A stretch of 64,000 bases of DNA from an uncultured Oscillibacter sp. (GTDB lineage: Bacteria; Bacillota; Clostridia; Oscillospirales; Oscillospiraceae), in the NCBI GenBank assembly GCA_910585385.1, contig CAJUDV010000006.1:1-64000 (forward strand), written 5' to 3'. Below the pieces are notes generated by a model that was given only the letters and a program-made list of their open reading frames with translations, ran no database searches and was not told where the DNA came from. A program made the position numbers and the translations under genes. This document shows positions 52,165 through 59,494 of the stretch, one piece after another; within the stretch, counting starts at the first letter, position 1, and each line of letters starts with the position of its first letter.

Positions 52165-52869
52165 TCAAAGGGAGAACGTCTGCCCCTCCGCAGCGACGGG
52201 GAGTGTCCGGGACCGAAACTCCGGATACCGGGCCAGGAATTTCTCCGTAAAGCCGAAATCCCCCCACTGGTGCATGGGGAGAAAGCGGCGGATTTCCGCC
52301 GTCTCCAGAAGATACTGGGGGCCCCGGAAGCCGTCCTCCCCCAGACGGGGATCCAGGGGGAGCATGGCCAGGTCGATTTCCCTGCCTTCCAGAGGCTCCG
52401 TGTACCGCTTGAAGTTCACCTCCATGTTCCGGTTCCACGCCCGCTCCTCCCCCTCCCAATGCCACCAGTTCAGATCCCCGGCGTGGAAGAGAGTAAGGCC
52501 GTCCGCCGTCACCAAAAACGCCTCTCCCTCGTCGGTGGAGGGCAGGGCCTCAACGCGGGTCTGAGCCAGGGCGCAGACCTCCCCGCCCCGCAGGGTAAGG
52601 CACTTTGCCGCCGTCTCAGGGCGGACGCCCAGGCGGCTGAGGTCCCGGGGCCTGATGTCGTGGCCCAGCACAAAGCGGACGTCCCGTACTCTGTCGTCCA
52701 GGGAGAAGATCCGGGGGTTGAAGTGGTCCTCGTGGCGGTGGCTGGCAAAGACGTGCAGGGGAACCCCCGGCCTGATCGCCGGGAGCCTCCCCTTCCACCA
52801 GTCAAACAGCAGCGTCACAGAGGGCAGCTCCGCCAGAAAGCCGCTGTGGCCCAGGAATGTGACGGTCAT
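52165..52869 (-). CDS. MBL-fold (UlaG-like) metallo-hydrolase
   Basis: A 234-residue metallo-beta-lactamase-fold hydrolase. The metal-binding motif is SHRHEDHF (~44-51), preceded by TFLGHSGF at the start. FHAGDLNWWHW (~129) supplies the bridging Asp, and MHQWGDFGF near the C-terminus another ligand. The broad family includes UlaG lactonases and phosphodiesterases; the substrate is unknown. Its ATG overlaps the stop of the YbjQ gene (TGATG), so it is translated by coupling and is the last gene of the MerR operon. Confidence 0.85.
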   Translation of the reverse strand: MTVTFLGHSGFLAELPSVTLLFDWWKGRLPAIRPGVPLHVFASHRHEDHFNPRIFSLDDRVRDVRFVLGHDIRPRDLSRLGVRPETAAKCLTLRGGEVCALAQTRVEALPSTDEGEAFLVTADGLTLFHAGDLNWWHWEGEERAWNRNMEVNFKRYTEPLEGREIDLAMLPLDPRLGEDGFRGPQYLLETAEIRRFLPMHQWGDFGFTEKFLARYPEFRSRTLPVAAEGQTFSL

Positions 52870-53183
52870 CACAGGAATTTTACCGCCGTGCCGTAGACAA
52901 TGATCTCGGCGGCTCCCTGCATCACGGAGGACGAGCCGTAGCGGATGTTGACGACGGCGTCCGCCCCCAGGGCCTCCGCCTCGTCCACCATGCGCTTGGT
53001 GGCGATCTGCCGGGCCTCCACCAGCATCTCCGTGTAGCCCACGATCTCGCCGCCCACCAGGGTCTTCATGCTGGCCATAAAGTCCTTGCCGAAGTTTTTG
53101 GACTGAACCACCGTGCCCTTCACGATGCCCAGGGCCTCAAACTCCTGTCCGCCGGGGATATAGTCAATATTTAAGAGCTTCAT
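52869..53183 (-). CDS. YbjQ-family (UPF0145) protein
   Basis: A 104-residue member of the YbjQ/UPF0145 'putative heavy-metal-binding' family, which forms pentamers. The core GTVVQSKNFGKDFMASMKTLVGGEI (~23-47) and ARQIATKRMVDEAEALGADAVVNIRY (~57-82) are typical. Function is not established. The AGGAGG site and ATG lie inside the tail codons of the upstream membrane-protein gene, with a 20-base overlap. Confidence 0.9.
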   Translation of the reverse strand: MKLLNIDYIPGGQEFEALGIVKGTVVQSKNFGKDFMASMKTLVGGEIVGYTEMLVEARQIATKRMVDEAEALGADAVVNIRYGSSSVMQGAAEIIVYGTAVKFL

Positions 53184-53427
53184 CGAGTTCTCCTCCTTCA
53201 ATTTCCGTAAATCTTTCTCTCAGCACCACCAGCGCCGGGATCATCAGCACGACGAAAAAAGCAGTCAGGGCCGCAAACAAAACCACCGCCCACCGGGGCA
53301 GGCCGGGGATAAAGCACAGCGCGGCGCACAACGCCCCGCAGGCCAGCATCAGGAGGCCGAACACGGCAGCCCCCAGCACCGCCTGCCGCCGGTGCCTTTT
53401 TTTGCGCTCCTCAGTATTGGCTGGCAT
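53164..53427 (-). CDS. Small two-helix membrane protein B of the MerR operon
   Basis: An 87-residue protein with a basic N-terminus (EERKKRHRRQA) and two membrane helices (about 17-40 and 46-68). The C-terminus VLRERFTEIEGGELDEALKY closely matches the ends of the preceding membrane protein and of the MerR regulator. Function is unknown. It overlaps both neighbours by 17-20 bases, and its tail codons contain the ribosome site of the YbjQ gene. Confidence 0.78.
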   Translation of the reverse strand: MPANTEERKKRHRRQAVLGAAVFGLLMLACGALCAALCFIPGLPRWAVVLFAALTAFFVVLMIPALVVLRERFTEIEGGELDEALKY

Positions 53428-53665
53428 CCTCTTCCTCCCCTCCGTCGATCTCCCGCAGCCGCTCCCGCAGGGCCTTGACCGCCCCCACGATCACCGCGCC
53501 GCCCACGATGAGCCAGCACAGCAGGGGGAACATGACGTTGACGGTCTCCCCGCCGCTCCACAGACCCATGGTCCCCAAAACCACCGCCATCAGAGGCGCG
53601 ATATACGCGATTACCAGCACAGTGATGACAATGGGGGCGATTTTCTTCTTAGTAGTTTTTCGCAT
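53411..53665 (-). CDS. Small two-helix membrane protein A of the MerR operon
   Basis: An 84-residue protein starting MRKTTKKKIAPIV with two membrane helices (about 10-33 and 42-63). It ends ALRERLREIDGGEEEDASQY, the same tail seen in the MerR protein and in protein B, so the three appear to share a duplicated membrane-plus-tail module. It overlaps the MerR gene by 17 bases. Function is unknown; sensing or holding the regulator at the membrane is a guess from context. Confidence 0.78.
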   Translation of the reverse strand: MRKTTKKKIAPIVITVLVIAYIAPLMAVVLGTMGLWSGGETVNVMFPLLCWLIVGGAVIVGAVKALRERLREIDGGEEEDASQY

Positions 53666-54299
53666 CGTCGATCTCTCCTTTCCCGATTTCCCGCAGCCGC
53701 TGGAACAGCGCAGCCAGAACGCCTCCGGTCACCAGCGCCAGCAGGGCCAGGCTGATCAGCAGCAGAGGCAGCGGCAGACCGTTTACGGGGTTTTGCAAAA
53801 AGACCCAGACCAGCAGGCCCATGAGGCCCGCCATCAGCGCCGTCATGCTCCCGGCAATGGCCAGCGGAGCCACGTACCGGATGCGGATGTCGCTGCGCTG
53901 CTTATTTTGGAAGGTGGTACCCTCCTGCTCCAGGGTCTCCATTTTGATGAGGAGGTCCTGCGCGTCCAGGTCCTCCAGCCGCTGGGGGCAGTCCGTCAGG
54001 CCGCCGCACAGTCGGATGGCCTGCTCCAGGTTCTCCAGGTCCCGCTCCAGCGTCACCATGTGCCGCCGCATTCCGTCCCCCACGGTGTGAACGCCGCCCT
54101 GCATCTTCCGGATCTCCTCCAGGGGCACACCCAGCTTCCGCATGAGCTTGATCCGCCGCAGAACCGCCACCTCCGCCTCGCCGTAGTCCCGGTAGCCGTT
54201 CTCGCTGTTCCGCCGGGGCGTCAGCAGGCCCTCGGCCTCATAGAAGCGGATATTCTTCTTTGTAATGCCCACCAGGGCCTCCACCTCGTTGATTTTCAG
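53649..54299 (-). CDS. MerR-family regulator with C-terminal membrane helices
   Basis: A 216-residue regulator. Reading from the CTG at 54299 gives MKINEVEALVGITKKNIRFY, the full MerR helix-turn-helix start, followed by EAEGLLTPRRNSENGYRDY. AGGTGA stands about six bases ahead of this CTG; the next in-frame start (GTG at 54284) would truncate the first helix. A dimerisation coiled coil (~75-115), a CGGLTDC segment, two membrane helices (~140-165 and ~172-195) and the tail FQRLREIGKGEIDDAKNY follow. It heads the operon from a promoter with a 19-base spacer, typical of MerR control, so autoregulation is likely. The inducer is unknown. Confidence 0.85.
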   Translation of the reverse strand: MKINEVEALVGITKKNIRFYEAEGLLTPRRNSENGYRDYGEAEVAVLRRIKLMRKLGVPLEEIRKMQGGVHTVGDGMRRHMVTLERDLENLEQAIRLCGGLTDCPQRLEDLDAQDLLIKMETLEQEGTTFQNKQRSDIRIRYVAPLAIAGSMTALMAGLMGLLVWVFLQNPVNGLPLPLLLISLALLALVTGGVLAALFQRLREIGKGEIDDAKNY

Positions 54300-54325
54300 C
54301 CCGTCTCACCTCGCTTTCTGAGGGT

Positions 54326-54356
54326 ATGATACACCTTCCAGAAGGGGGAAGGTCAA
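54326..54356 (-). promoter_or_regulatory. MerR-type promoter with 19-bp spacer and dyad operator
   Basis: On the minus strand TTGACC and TATCAT are 19 bases apart, the over-long spacing that MerR activators correct. A perfect dyad ACCTTCC / GGAAGGT with a seven-base centre lies across the spacer, resembling the operators of CueR-like proteins. It drives the MerR gene and the four genes after it. Confidence 0.8.
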
Positions 54357-54530
54357 GGGTTTTTTAAAAAAATGTTGCCAAACGCGGCGGACAGAGACCC
54401 CGCCCCCGCCCTGTGGGGCCCGCCCTCTGTGCAGAGGCGCCGGATTCCGCCCCGCCTCCGGCGCCCCGCCAGATCTTTGCAGGGGCCGCCGCCCCGGCGG
54501 TCCCTACTTCCCTTTTTTCACATTTCATGG

Positions 54531-54543
54531 TATAATCTCCTCC
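54531..54543 (+). promoter_or_regulatory. mutY promoter -10 box, start site at the ATG
   Basis: A consensus TATAAT at 54531-54536 ends seven bases before the mutY ATG. The -35 region (TTCCCT near 54508) is weak. The spacing implies a transcript with almost no leader. The roughly 170 bases upstream, to the MerR promoter, are GC-rich hairpins with no gene. Confidence 0.55.
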
Positions 54544-55626
54544 ATGGAACAAAACATTCTGACAACGGAACATCCCCTGCCCCTCCTGTCCGCCCCCCTC
54601 CTGGCCTGGTACCGCCGGAGCGCCCGGGATCTGCCATGGAGGCACACGGCGGACCCGTACCGCATCTGGGTCTCGGAGATCATGCTCCAGCAGACCCGGG
54701 TGGCGGCGGTACTGGGGTATTATGCCCGGTTTCTCGCGGCCTTCCCCACGGTGGAGGCCCTGGCCGCCGCGCCGGAGGACCGGTTGATGAAGCTGTGGGA
54801 GGGCCTGGGCTATTACAGCCGGGCTAGGAATCTCCAGAGAGCGGCGAAAATCGTGGCGGAGCGGGGCGGCTTCCCGGACACGTACCAGGGCCTGCTGGCT
54901 CTGCCGGGGATCGGCGAGTACACCGCCGGGGCCATCGCCTCGGCGGCCTTCGGCCTGCGGGAGGCGGCGGTGGACGGCAACGTCCTGCGGGTTATCACCC
55001 GCCTCACGGACTGCCATGACGACATCGCTGTCCCGGGGACGAAGAGGACCGTCGGAGAGTGGGTCCGCGGCCTGATGCCGGAGGCGGAGGAAGACGTGCG
55101 GATCTTCAACCAGGCGCTGATGGAGCTGGGGGCCACGGTGTGCGTTCCGGGCGGTCCGCCGAAATGCGGCGTCTGCCCCGCCGGGGGCTTCTGCCTGGGC
55201 CGTCTCCGGGGCACGGCGGAGCGCCTGCCGGTAAAGGCCCCCAAAAAGGCCCGGCGGAGGGAGGAGAAGACGGTGTTCCTCCTGCTCCGCAGCGGCACAG
55301 CCGCCCTGCGGCGGAGGCCGGACTCCGGCCTTTTGGCGGGGCTGTGGGAGTTTCCCAACGTGGAAGGGACCCTGGACGAGGCGGAGGCGGCGGAGGCGGT
55401 CCGCGCCTGGGGCCTGGAACCTAAGGCCTGGAGAAAAAGGCTGACGGCCAAGCACATCTTTACCCACGTGGAGTGGCATATGACCGGCTACGCCCTGGAG
55501 GCCGCGGGAGAGAGCCCGGCGGATTTCCTCTGGGCGGACAGGGCCGGACTGGAGGCCCGCGCGGTGCCCTCGGCCTTCGCGAGGTACTATGCGGAGACCC
55601 TGAGATTGCTGGAGGAGGAGAGATAA
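54544..55626 (+). CDS. mutY: A/G-specific adenine glycosylase
   Basis: Removes adenine mispaired with 8-oxoguanine. 360 residues. The helix-hairpin-helix LPGIGEYTAGAIASAAFG (~121) is followed by the catalytic Asp in EAAVDGNVLRV (~142). The iron-sulfur cluster cysteines are CVPGGPPKCGVCPAGGFC (~200-217). The C-terminal NUDIX-like domain (GLWEFPNVEG ~267) recognises oxoG. No Shine-Dalgarno site precedes the ATG, and the -10 box is only seven bases away, so it may be translated as a leaderless mRNA. Two small genes and a radical-SAM gene follow closely. Confidence 0.95.
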   Translation: MEQNILTTEHPLPLLSAPLLAWYRRSARDLPWRHTADPYRIWVSEIMLQQTRVAAVLGYYARFLAAFPTVEALAAAPEDRLMKLWEGLGYYSRARNLQRAAKIVAERGGFPDTYQGLLALPGIGEYTAGAIASAAFGLREAAVDGNVLRVITRLTDCHDDIAVPGTKRTVGEWVRGLMPEAEEDVRIFNQALMELGATVCVPGGPPKCGVCPAGGFCLGRLRGTAERLPVKAPKKARRREEKTVFLLLRSGTAALRRRPDSGLLAGLWEFPNVEGTLDEAEAAEAVRAWGLEPKAWRKRLTAKHIFTHVEWHMTGYALEAAGESPADFLWADRAGLEARAVPSAFARYYAETLRLLEEER

Positions 55627-55627
55627 C

Positions 55628-55813
55628 ATGGCAATCGTGCGGATTTTGATGGCCGTGGTAATGACTCTGGGGCGGCTCCTGCCCTTTTTGATCGTGGGCG
55701 TGCTGCTATTTCTCCTGTGGCGGCGGTCCGTCCGCAGGGGGAAGGACCCGGAGTTCAAGGGCCCGGTGTACACGGTGGACTATGAGGAAGTAGAGGACGG
55801 CGAGGAGGAGTAA
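55628..55813 (+). CDS. 61-residue single-helix membrane protein
   Basis: A small protein with one membrane helix (about residues 5-32, MAIVRILMAVVMTLGRLLPF onward), then a basic stretch RRSVRRGKD and an acidic C-terminus (VDYEEVEDGEEE). I do not recognise a family. It starts one base after the mutY stop with GGAGGAGAG at the end of that gene as its ribosome site, and is followed three bases later by the zinc-ribbon gene. Confidence 0.65.
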   Translation: MAIVRILMAVVMTLGRLLPFLIVGVLLFLLWRRSVRRGKDPEFKGPVYTVDYEEVEDGEEE

Positions 55814-55816
55814 CCC

Positions 55817-56326
55817 ATGGCCTTTTGGAAAAAATCCGACGACCCCTGGGACATGGACCCCGCCAAAGAGCGGGCCAAGCGGGACCGGGAACCCATAGAG
55901 AACCCGCTGGACGCCCTGCGGGACTGGAACGAGGAGCGCAAAGCCAAAGCCGCTGAAAAGCAGGCAGAGCTGGAGGCCCAGCCCAAGGAAATCTGCCCCT
56001 GGTGCGGGAGGGAGATGGAGCGGGGCTACTTCCCGGGGGGCCGAGACGGAATCACCTGGAGTCCGGGGTTCCTTACCGCCAGGGCCGCCTGGATCGGTCC
56101 GCCCAGAGAGGTGCGCAAGCGCAGTCTGCGGGTAAATGACGAAGGGGACTTTATCTCCTATAAGACGGTCTGGTACTGCGGGGACTGCGAGAAAATGGTG
56201 ATTGACGCCAAGGGGATGCGGCGGATCAGCGAGCCCTACACCTGGCCGGAGTCCCCCGAGGCCAAGGAGCTGGAGGGCTATTTCCGGGACGCCAAGGGGG
56301 AGACGGAAGAGGAGGAGTCCCCATGA
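55817..56326 (+). CDS. DUF6487-like zinc-ribbon protein
   Basis: A 169-residue soluble protein. The N-terminal 55 residues are charged and helical. Then ICPWCGREMERGYFPGGRDGITWSPG (~59-84) and YCGDCEKMVID (~122) form a split zinc ribbon of the DUF6487 type (CPxCGxEMxxGY). The C-terminus is acidic. Function is unknown. GAGGAG precedes the ATG, and its end overlaps the next gene by four bases, so it is in the mutY operon. Confidence 0.72.
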   Translation: MAFWKKSDDPWDMDPAKERAKRDREPIENPLDALRDWNEERKAKAAEKQAELEAQPKEICPWCGREMERGYFPGGRDGITWSPGFLTARAAWIGPPREVRKRSLRVNDEGDFISYKTVWYCGDCEKMVIDAKGMRRISEPYTWPESPEAKELEGYFRDAKGETEEEESP

Positions 56327-57195
56327 TCTGTACCCTCTGCCCCCGGAACTGCGGTGCGGAGCGCACGGAGACCCTCTCCGGCGGCGTGTGCGCCATGCCC
56401 GCCCTCCCCGTGGCGGCCCGGGCCATGCTCCACCGGTGGGAGGAGCCCTGCCTCACCGGGGAGCGCGGGGCCGGGACGGTGTTCTTCTCCGGGTGCAATC
56501 TCCGGTGCGTCTTCTGCCAGAACGCCCCCATCTCCCAGGGGGGCACGGGAAAGCCCTTGACAGTTCAGCGCCTGCGGGAGATCTTCCGGGAGCTCATCGC
56601 CCAGGGGGCGGCCTGCCTGGACCTGGTGACCCCCACCCACTTCACCCCCGCCATCCTGGAGGCCCTGGGAGAGGAGCCCTGGCCGGTGCCGGTGGTGTGG
56701 AACTCCGGCGGGTATGAAAAGCCGGAGACCCTGCGTCTGCTGGAGGGAAGGGCGCAGGTGTACCTGCCGGACCTGAAATACGCCCTGCCGGAGACGGCGG
56801 AGCGGTACTCCGCCGCGGCGGACTACTTCCAGTGGGCCAGCGCCGCCATTTTGGAGATGTTCCGCCAGACGGGGCCTTATCACATGGAGGATGGCCTTTT
56901 GAAATCCGGCGTGCTGATTCGCCACCTGATCCTCCCCGGGGAGCTGGAGAACACCCGGCGCTGTATCGACTGGGTGGCAAAGACCTTCCGCCCCGGGGAG
57001 GTGCTGTTCTCCCTCATGAGTCAGTACACGCCCCGGCCCGGGGCGGCGGGACGGCTTGCCCGCCATGTGACGAAGGGGGAGTACCGCGCGGCGGCGGAAT
57101 ATATGGCCAACTGCGGGATTGCCGACGGGTATACCCAGGAGCGGACCTCCGCCCGGGAGGAGTATACGCCGGAATTCGATATGCGGGGCATATAA
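56323..57195 (+). CDS. Radical SAM protein, PflX/COG1313 type
   Basis: A 290-residue radical-SAM enzyme related to pyruvate formate-lyase activase. It starts MICTLCPRNCGAER, a cysteine-rich entry typical of this group. The cluster-binding CNLRCVFCQN is at about 58-67, followed by DLVTPTHFTPAI and PVVWNSGGYE (~125). No target glycyl-radical enzyme is adjacent, and the COG1313 role is not settled. The start overlaps the preceding gene as ATGA. Confidence 0.87.
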   Translation: MICTLCPRNCGAERTETLSGGVCAMPALPVAARAMLHRWEEPCLTGERGAGTVFFSGCNLRCVFCQNAPISQGGTGKPLTVQRLREIFRELIAQGAACLDLVTPTHFTPAILEALGEEPWPVPVVWNSGGYEKPETLRLLEGRAQVYLPDLKYALPETAERYSAAADYFQWASAAILEMFRQTGPYHMEDGLLKSGVLIRHLILPGELENTRRCIDWVAKTFRPGEVLFSLMSQYTPRPGAAGRLARHVTKGEYRAAAEYMANCGIADGYTQERTSAREEYTPEFDMRGI

Positions 57196-57302
57196 AACCT
57201 CGCCTCATGGGCGGGGAGGACATGCACTCCCTATCCATCTGGAAACACGATAGAACAAATTATCTGAAATCCAGATACATATACTCATCTTTGGTGATGT
57301 AT

Positions 57303-57551
57303 ATGAGGACGGAAATTTTAAAATATGGCCGAATCCGCGATGTCCGAAACGACAGGGGCCTGACACAGGCCCAGATTGCGGAGTTTCTCCATGTGAGCCA
57401 GAACACCTATTCCCAATATGAAATTGGAACCACGCGGTTCCCTCTGGACGTTGTGGTGAAGCTGGCCGAATACTACAATGTCAGCATGGACTACCTGGTG
57501 GGCCTCACCGACGATCCCGCCCCCTACCCCAGGAAGCGGAGGCAGCCGTGA
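57303..57551 (+). CDS. XRE-family helix-turn-helix regulator
   Basis: An 82-residue Cro/C1-type DNA-binding protein: LKYGRIRDVRNDRGLTQAQI, then AEFLHVSQNTYSQYEIGTTR is the helix-turn-helix, ending with YYNVSMDYLVGLTDDPAPYP. These are common in Firmicutes as small regulators. The ATG two codons upstream (57297) is an equally possible start; neither has a strong ribosome site. Its stop overlaps the comF start (GTGA), so both are probably co-expressed. Confidence 0.82.
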   Translation: MRTEILKYGRIRDVRNDRGLTQAQIAEFLHVSQNTYSQYEIGTTRFPLDVVVKLAEYYNVSMDYLVGLTDDPAPYPRKRRQP

Positions 57552-58204
57552 GGGCCCTGGAGCGGGTTTTGGATCTGCTCTTTCCGCCCAAGTGCCCATT
57601 CTGCGCCCGGGTGGTGGACCGGCCCGGCGTTTGCGGCAGGTGCGAATCCTCCCTCCCCTTGACAGGGGAGGCCGACAGCCTCTGGGAGCTCCCCGGCGGC
57701 TTACGGTGCGCTGCGCCGCTGTGGTACAGGGACGCAGCCCGGGAGGGACTGCTGCGGTTCAAGTTCCAGGGCGCGGCCGGAGCGGGAGATCCGCTGGGCG
57801 GGCTGATTGCCCAGTGCGCCGCGGAGCGGCTCTCCGGGGAGTTTGATACGGTGACCTGGGTGCCGGTAAGCCGGAGGCGCCTGCGCCAGCGGGGCTATGA
57901 TCAGGCGGAGCTGCTGGCCCGGGGCGCCTGCCGCCGGTGGGACACGGTGCCGGAGCGGCTGCTGGAGAAGATCCGGGACAACCCCGCCCAGTCCGCTCTT
58001 TCGGAGGGGGCGGTCCGGTGGGAGAACGTCAGGGACGTCTACCGGGCAGCGCCGCCGGAGGCGGTCCGGGGCCGCCGGGTGCTGCTGGTGGACGACATCT
58101 GCACCACCGGAGCCACGCTGAGCGAGTGCGCCAAAGTCCTGGCAGAGGCCGGAGCGGAGACGGTGGTGTGCGCCGCCGCGGCCAGGACGCCCCTGGGCGG
58201 ATAA
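57548..58204 (+). CDS. comF: ComF-family phosphoribosyltransferase-like protein
   Basis: A 218-residue protein with an N-terminal zinc finger (CPFC at ~17 and CGRC at ~30) and a phosphoribosyltransferase-fold domain with VLLVDDICTTGATL (~175) that binds PRPP. ComF/GntX proteins act in DNA uptake for transformation in competent species; in others the role is unclear, and comFA is not adjacent here. The start GTG overlaps the XRE gene by four bases. Confidence 0.9.
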   Translation: MRALERVLDLLFPPKCPFCARVVDRPGVCGRCESSLPLTGEADSLWELPGGLRCAAPLWYRDAAREGLLRFKFQGAAGAGDPLGGLIAQCAAERLSGEFDTVTWVPVSRRRLRQRGYDQAELLARGACRRWDTVPERLLEKIRDNPAQSALSEGAVRWENVRDVYRAAPPEAVRGRRVLLVDDICTTGATLSECAKVLAEAGAETVVCAAAARTPLGG

Positions 58205-58292
58205 CCGGCCCGGAGAGGGAGTCTTGCCGCCCTTTGGCTAAATTCAGGTACCGGCGTGAGAAAATCGTTTACAATTTCGGAGAAGAATGGGG

Positions 58293-58321
58293 TTGCATTC
58301 GACAGAAACTGCCAGTATAAT
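58293..58321 (+). promoter_or_regulatory. Promoter of mreB
   Basis: TTGCAT and TATAAT with a 17-base spacer. A second TATAAT (58358-58363) without a good -35 lies between it and the gene. Confidence 0.75.
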
Positions 58322-58405
58322 AGAATCTGTATTGTGATTGTTTGCGGAAAAACCGTTTATAATAGGACAGTAAGTTATAGAAAGAGCATGAGGTGAGGTA
58401 AATCC

Positions 58406-59425
58406 ATGGGAAAAGATATTGGTATCGACCTGGGAACCGCTTCGGTTTTGGTATATGTCAAGGGCAAGGGCATCGTTCTCAACGAGCCCTCTGTGGTCGC
58501 GCTGGATAAAAACACGGGCAAGCTCCTGAAGGTTGGCGCGGAGGCCCAGGCCATGCTGGGCCGGACCCCCGGCAACATTGTGGCCATCCGTCCCCTGCGG
58601 GAGGGCGTCATCTCCGACTATGACATGACGGAGCGGATGCTCCGGGAGTTTATCCATAAAGTGGCGGGCGTGTCCTTCTTCCGCCCCCGGGTGCTGATCT
58701 GTATTCCCTCCGGCATCACGGAGGTCGAGGAGCGCGCTGTGGTGGACGCGGGCATCCAGGCCGGCGCGCGGAAGGTCTACCTCATCGAGGAGCCGGTGGC
58801 GGCGGCCATCGGCGCGGGCATCGACATCACCCAGCCAGACGGCCACATGGTGGTGGACATCGGCGGCGGCACGGCGGACATCGCCGTCATCTCCCTCTCC
58901 GGCGTGGTGGAGTCCGCCTCCATCAAAATCGCCGGCGACCAGCTCAACGAGGCCGTTGTCAAGTATATGCGCCGCAAGCACAACCTGCTGGTGGGCGAGC
59001 GCACCGCCGAGGAGATGAAAAAGCAGATCGGCTGCGTCTTCCCCAAAGAGGAGGAGGAGACCATGGACGTCAAGGGCCGGTGCCTCCTGACGGGCCTGCC
59101 CAAGGTGGTCACCGTCAGCTCCACGGAGATGATGGACGCCTTCGAGGAGCCGGTGGAGCGCATCATGGAGGCCATTCACTCCGTGCTGGAGCGCACCCCG
59201 CCGGAGCTGGTGGCGGACATCTCCACCAACGGCATCGTCATGACCGGCGGCGGCAGCCTGGTCTCCGGCTTTGACAAGCTGGTCACCGCCCGCACCGGCA
59301 TCCACGCCGTTATCGCCGACGAGGCCATCAGCTGCGTGGCTCTGGGCACGGGCAAGAGCCTGGCGGACCTGAACTCCCTCCAGGACGGCACTATGAACAT
59401 CTCCCGCCGCAGACAGATGAACTGA
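58406..59425 (+). CDS. mreB: MreB-family rod-shape actin homologue
   Basis: A 339-residue bacterial actin that guides cell-wall synthesis along the cell length. Phosphate loop IGIDLGTASVLVYVKGKGIV (~6-25), VLICIPSGITEVEERAV (~96), the second loop DIGGGTADIAVIS (~151) and adenosine motif MTGGGSLVSGFDKL (~279) are present. It lacks mreC/mreD neighbours, so it may be a paralogue (Mbl or MreBH type) rather than the main mreBCD copy. AGGTGAGG precedes the ATG. Confidence 0.92.
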   Translation: MGKDIGIDLGTASVLVYVKGKGIVLNEPSVVALDKNTGKLLKVGAEAQAMLGRTPGNIVAIRPLREGVISDYDMTERMLREFIHKVAGVSFFRPRVLICIPSGITEVEERAVVDAGIQAGARKVYLIEEPVAAAIGAGIDITQPDGHMVVDIGGGTADIAVISLSGVVESASIKIAGDQLNEAVVKYMRRKHNLLVGERTAEEMKKQIGCVFPKEEEETMDVKGRCLLTGLPKVVTVSSTEMMDAFEEPVERIMEAIHSVLERTPPELVADISTNGIVMTGGGSLVSGFDKLVTARTGIHAVIADEAISCVALGTGKSLADLNSLQDGTMNISRRRQMN

Positions 59426-59427
59426 TG

Positions 59428-59460
59428 AAAGAGGAGAAGGCTTTGCCTTCTCCTCTTTTC
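59428..59460 (+). terminator. Terminator after mreB
   Basis: AAAGAGGAGAAGGC, TTT and GCCTTCTCCTCTTTT. Its outer arm (GAAAGAGGAG / CTCCTCTTTT) recurs in the terminator of the next gene. Confidence 0.9.
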
Positions 59461-59494
59461 CAAATCCAAAAAATACAGAGAGAACAGGTGACGT

